Positions 61,209-64,000 of a DNA stretch of 64,000 nt are shown piece after piece. The stretch is taken from assembly GCA_015055945.1 (NCBI GenBank), contig SVHH01000004.1, positions 124,001-188,000 on the forward strand, written 5' to 3'. Every line of letters begins with the position of its first letter. The first letter of the stretch is position 1. The DNA is from Clostridiales bacterium (GTDB lineage Bacteria; Bacillota; Clostridia; Christensenellales; Borkfalkiaceae). The notes under the pieces are model-generated. The model saw only the letters and a list, made by a program, of their open reading frames with translations. It was not told the DNA's origin and searched no databases. The position numbers were made by a program, and so were the translations under genes.

Positions 61209-63131
61209 ATGGCAAGCTCAAGTAAAAAATTTGTATCTAACTTCATATGGCGTTTTTTAGAACGTTGTGGTGTAGAACTAGTAACTTTTATAGTATCAAT
61301 AGTTTTAGCAAGGCTTCTAGACCCTACTGTTTATGGCATAATTGCAATTGTTACCGTAATAACAACAATACTTCAAGTATTTATTAATAGTGGGTTGGGA
61401 ACGGCTTTAATTCAGAAAAAAGACGCAGATGACCTAGATTTTTCTACAGTATTCTATTTTAACATTGTAATGTGTATTGTTTTATATGCATTGTTATTTT
61501 TGGTTGCACCATTTATTGCAATTTTTTATGAAATGCCAGAGTTGACAAGTATAATTCGTGTTTTAGGTTTAACGCTTATCATGTCAGGCGTTCAAAACGT
61601 TCAGCAAGCGTACGTATCTAAAAAGATGCTTTTCAAAAAGTTTTTCTTTTCTAATTTAGGTGGCCTTATTTGTGCTGCGTTAACGGGCATTTTAATGGCA
61701 TTAAATGGTTTTGGGGTATGGTCCCTTGTTGTACAACATTTAGTAAATGTAGTTGTAAATACAATAATTTTATGGTTTACAGTTAAATGGCGCCCGAAAT
61801 TAATGTTTTCATTTAACCGTCTAAAAAGATTATTTTCATTTGGTTGGAAACTTCTCGTTGCATCGCTTATAAATACTATTTATAACGATATTCGTCAACT
61901 TATAATTGGTAAGCAATATTCAAGCGCAGACTTAGCTTTTTATAACAAGGGCAAACAATTTCCTAATTTGTTGGTGACAAACCTTAACACCACTATTGAT
62001 AGCGTGCTATTTCCCGTTATGACAGAAGAGCAAAAAAATAAAGAGAAGGTTAAGTCTATGACAAGAAGGGCTATAAAGACAAGTTCTTTTATAATGTGGC
62101 CTATGATGGTGGGACTTGCTGTTTGCGCAGAACCTTTAATAAGGGTGTTGCTTACTGAAAAGTGGATGTTTTGTGTACAGTATCTTCAGGTTTTTTGTTT
62201 GGTTTATACTTTCTATCCCATACATACGGCAAATTTAAACGCTATTAAAGCTATGGGGAGAAGTGACATTTTCTTAAAACTTGAAGTAATAAAAAAGATT
62301 GTTGGTGTAATCGCTTTAGTTATTTCGATGTGGTTTGGTCCGTTTGCAATGGCGTGTAGCTTGTTGATAACTACGATTATAAGTGGCTTTATAAACGCTT
62401 TTCCAAATAAAAAACTACTTAATTATAGTTTTTTAGAACAAATAAAGGATATGTTGCCTTCAACGGTATTAGCGCTTTTTATGGGTGTAGTGGTATGTCT
62501 TATAAGTTTACTAAACTTAAATGATATAATTACTCTTGTGATACAAGTACCACTTGGCGTTGTGGTTTATTTTGTACTTGCAAAATTATTTAAGATGGAA
62601 AGTTTTCAATATATGCTTAACCTTTTAAAGAATTTCTTTAAGAAGAATAAAAAGGTAAAGGCATCGCCTATAAAAGAAGAAGTTATAGACAATGATTTAA
62701 CAGAACAACAAATTATAGACTTCTTGATTAAAGTAGATAAAGATTTTCCTGTGGCGCTTTCAAACAAAGTTTCGCTTGAGGATTATGCAATAAAACTTAA
62801 AACCAAAGCAAATATTTTTGCAAAAGTTGAAAATGGTGAAATTCTTTCAATGGTAGCGGGGTATATTGACAATACTACTGATGAGATTGCATATGTTTCT
62901 TTATTGGCTACGTTAAAAGGTAGTAGGGGAAAGGGGTACGCCCAAAATTTGCTTGAAAAATTTATTGCCGCTGCTAAGGGAAAAGACGTGAAAGCCGTTC
63001 ATTTATATACAACAAAGAACAATGAAAATGCTGTTTCTCTTTATACAAAGTTAGGGTTTATTGAATATATTGTGGAAAATGAAAAGAGACCCGAGGATTT
63101 GCACTTGATTTTACGTTTTAAAGGAGAGTAG
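61209..63131 (+). CDS. Wzx-type flippase fused to a GNAT acetyltransferase domain
   Basis: In this 640-aa protein, residues 1 to about 475 form a MOP-superfamily polysaccharide flippase with about 12-14 helices (VSIVLARLLDPTVYGIIAIV, then GLGTALIQKKDADDLDFSTV). Residues 490-640 are a complete GNAT domain with its acetyl-CoA loop at residues 573-578 (RGKGYA) and an LYTKLGF ending. A flippase moves lipid-linked units outward; a fused N-acetyltransferase on the cytoplasmic side could couple acetylation to export. There is no stop or frame change between the parts. A 19-nt gap precedes it. Confidence 0.88.
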   Translation: MASSSKKFVSNFIWRFLERCGVELVTFIVSIVLARLLDPTVYGIIAIVTVITTILQVFINSGLGTALIQKKDADDLDFSTVFYFNIVMCIVLYALLFLVAPFIAIFYEMPELTSIIRVLGLTLIMSGVQNVQQAYVSKKMLFKKFFFSNLGGLICAALTGILMALNGFGVWSLVVQHLVNVVVNTIILWFTVKWRPKLMFSFNRLKRLFSFGWKLLVASLINTIYNDIRQLIIGKQYSSADLAFYNKGKQFPNLLVTNLNTTIDSVLFPVMTEEQKNKEKVKSMTRRAIKTSSFIMWPMMVGLAVCAEPLIRVLLTEKWMFCVQYLQVFCLVYTFYPIHTANLNAIKAMGRSDIFLKLEVIKKIVGVIALVISMWFGPFAMACSLLITTIISGFINAFPNKKLLNYSFLEQIKDMLPSTVLALFMGVVVCLISLLNLNDIITLVIQVPLGVVVYFVLAKLFKMESFQYMLNLLKNFFKKNKKVKASPIKEEVIDNDLTEQQIIDFLIKVDKDFPVALSNKVSLEDYAIKLKTKANIFAKVENGEILSMVAGYIDNTTDEIAYVSLLATLKGSRGKGYAQNLLEKFIAAAKGKDVKAVHLYTTKNNENAVSLYTKLGFIEYIVENEKRPEDLHLILRFKGE

Positions 63132-63132
63132 A

Positions 63133-64000
63133 ATGAACGTTTTACTTACGTCAGTTGGTCGTAGAGTGTATATGGTTAAATATTTCAAAAAAGCGCTTGG
63201 AAATGATGGACAAGTTCACGTGTGTAACTCTAATGATTTAACCGTTGCTTTTCACTACGCAGATAAATCAGTAATATCACCGTTAATATATAGTGATGAG
63301 TATATTCCGTTTTTAATAAATTATTGCAAAGAAAACGATATAAAGATAATTGTTTCGCTATTTGACATAGACCTTTTAGTGCTTGCGAAACATAAAACAA
63401 CCTTTAAAGAGATAGGGGTTGAAGTTGTAGTTTCTAATGAAGAATTCATAAATATTTGTAACGATAAGTGGAAAACTTATAATTTCTTAAAAGATAATGG
63501 TTTCAATACGCCTAAAACATATTTAACTTTACAGAAAGCGATGCTTGCTTTAGAGAGTGGAGAACTTCAATATCCCGTGGTTGTGAAGCCTCGTTTTGGC
63601 TGCGGTTCATTGGCGCTGTCTATTGCAGAAGATGAAATGGCTTTATTATATTTTTATAGTAGAAACGTACGCGCAGTTAATAAATCATACTTAAAATATG
63701 AGTCTAGTGCAGTTGATGAAAAAATTATTTATCAAGAGTGCTTGAAAGGACAAGAATATGGTGCTGACTTAATCAATGATTTAGAGGGCAATTTTCGTGT
63801 GGTTAACGTAAGAAAAAAAATTGCAATGCGTGCAGGTGAAACGGATATTGCAGAGTTGGTTGATGAACCAATAATATCAACGCAACTTGAAAGATTGGCA
63901 AAATTGACAAAGCACGTAGGTAATGTTGATACAGACATTTTTATGTGTAATGGGGATCCTTTTATATTAGAAATGAACGCTCGTTTTGGTGGAGGATATC
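63133..64000 (+). CDS. ATP-grasp domain protein, 3' truncated by the window end
   Basis: ATG 63133 follows AAGGAG. The 289 visible residues open VLLTSVGRRVYMVKYFKKAL, then LFDIDLLVLAKHK. The ATP-grasp core follows: VSNEEFINICNDKWKTYNFL, VVVKPRFGCGS, a basic-acidic CLKGQEYGADLIND and FILEMNARFGGGY. This is the carbamoyl-phosphate-synthase-like ATP-grasp used in peptide or sugar ligations. It lies 1 nt after the flippase fusion. Relatives often pair with a separate GNAT gene like the domain fused upstream. Confidence 0.82.
   Translation, partial: MNVLLTSVGRRVYMVKYFKKALGNDGQVHVCNSNDLTVAFHYADKSVISPLIYSDEYIPFLINYCKENDIKIIVSLFDIDLLVLAKHKTTFKEIGVEVVVSNEEFINICNDKWKTYNFLKDNGFNTPKTYLTLQKAMLALESGELQYPVVVKPRFGCGSLALSIAEDEMALLYFYSRNVRAVNKSYLKYESSAVDEKIIYQECLKGQEYGADLINDLEGNFRVVNVRKKIAMRAGETDIAELVDEPIISTQLERLAKLTKHVGNVDTDIFMCNGDPFILEMNARFGGGY

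Overview
The window reads as a low-GC Gram-positive bacterium, most likely an anaerobic member of the Clostridia. Shine-Dalgarno sites of the AAGGAG type and TTGACA/TATAAT promoters with 17-bp spacers recur. Genes include an EndoA-type MazF, a CdaA diadenylate cyclase, bifunctional ArgJ and lipobox lipoproteins. TGA acts as an ordinary stop. I cannot name the species from sequence alone.

Layout. 1-9 kb holds the tail of a secreted PpiC-like foldase, a DnaQ-type exonuclease, an AEC transporter, tRNA-Gln, a U32 family protein, a PlsC-like acyltransferase, purC on the minus strand, and a small XRE-regulator module. 9-26 kb is mostly housekeeping: tRNA-Glu, a candidate structured RNA, comEC, holA, cdaA, a DUF1015 gene with aspartokinase, malic enzyme, an MGMT-like gene, tRNA-Pro, a MATE transporter, an MBL hydrolase, MscS, a DUF1538 transporter with a tandem P-II protein, an S26-like peptidase, proA and an LRR lipoprotein. 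A 26-codon ORF with its own promoter and terminator sits at 26.7 kb.

27.3-35.8 kb is a complete arginine operon, argG-argH-argC-argJ-(class I glutamine amidotransferase)-argB-argD-argF, behind a promoter with ArgR-like half-sites. Bifunctional ArgJ recycles the acetyl group, which explains the absence of argE. rpsU, a hypothetical gene, a nitroreductase and a solitary mazF follow.

38.0-47.9 kb is an accessory island beside tRNA-Arg(CCT). It opens with a degenerate tRNA-like sequence, the intact tRNA, an XRE regulator and a decayed DUF2075 helicase. A defence-like block follows: an AAA ATPase overlapping a subtilisin-like protease (the IetA/IetS arrangement), a 58-aa basic protein, a HAD-type hydrolase, two small membrane proteins, and an uncharacterised protein with a PD-(D/E)XK nuclease signature. 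It ends at a 3' half-tRNA that begins at a CCT anticodon loop, as an attachment site would leave. No integrase is visible.

49.3-64 kb is a cell-surface polysaccharide cluster on one strand: DegT-type aminotransferase, polyprenyl-phosphate sugar transferase, FemAB/GNAT-like protein, one GT2 and several GT4-type glycosyltransferases, an O-antigen polymerase/ligase, a hexapeptide acetyltransferase, a TupA-like ATP-grasp protein, a CapA-like protein, a Wzx flippase fused to a GNAT domain, and an ATP-grasp gene cut by the window end. The order suggests lipid-linked initiation, extension, decoration, flipping and polymerisation.

Two repeat families occupy the gaps. One lies downstream of tRNA-Gln and tRNA-Glu and ends in a copy of each tRNA's own 3' tail. 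The other is a dispersed mosaic at about 6.4, 26.9 and 35.9 kb.
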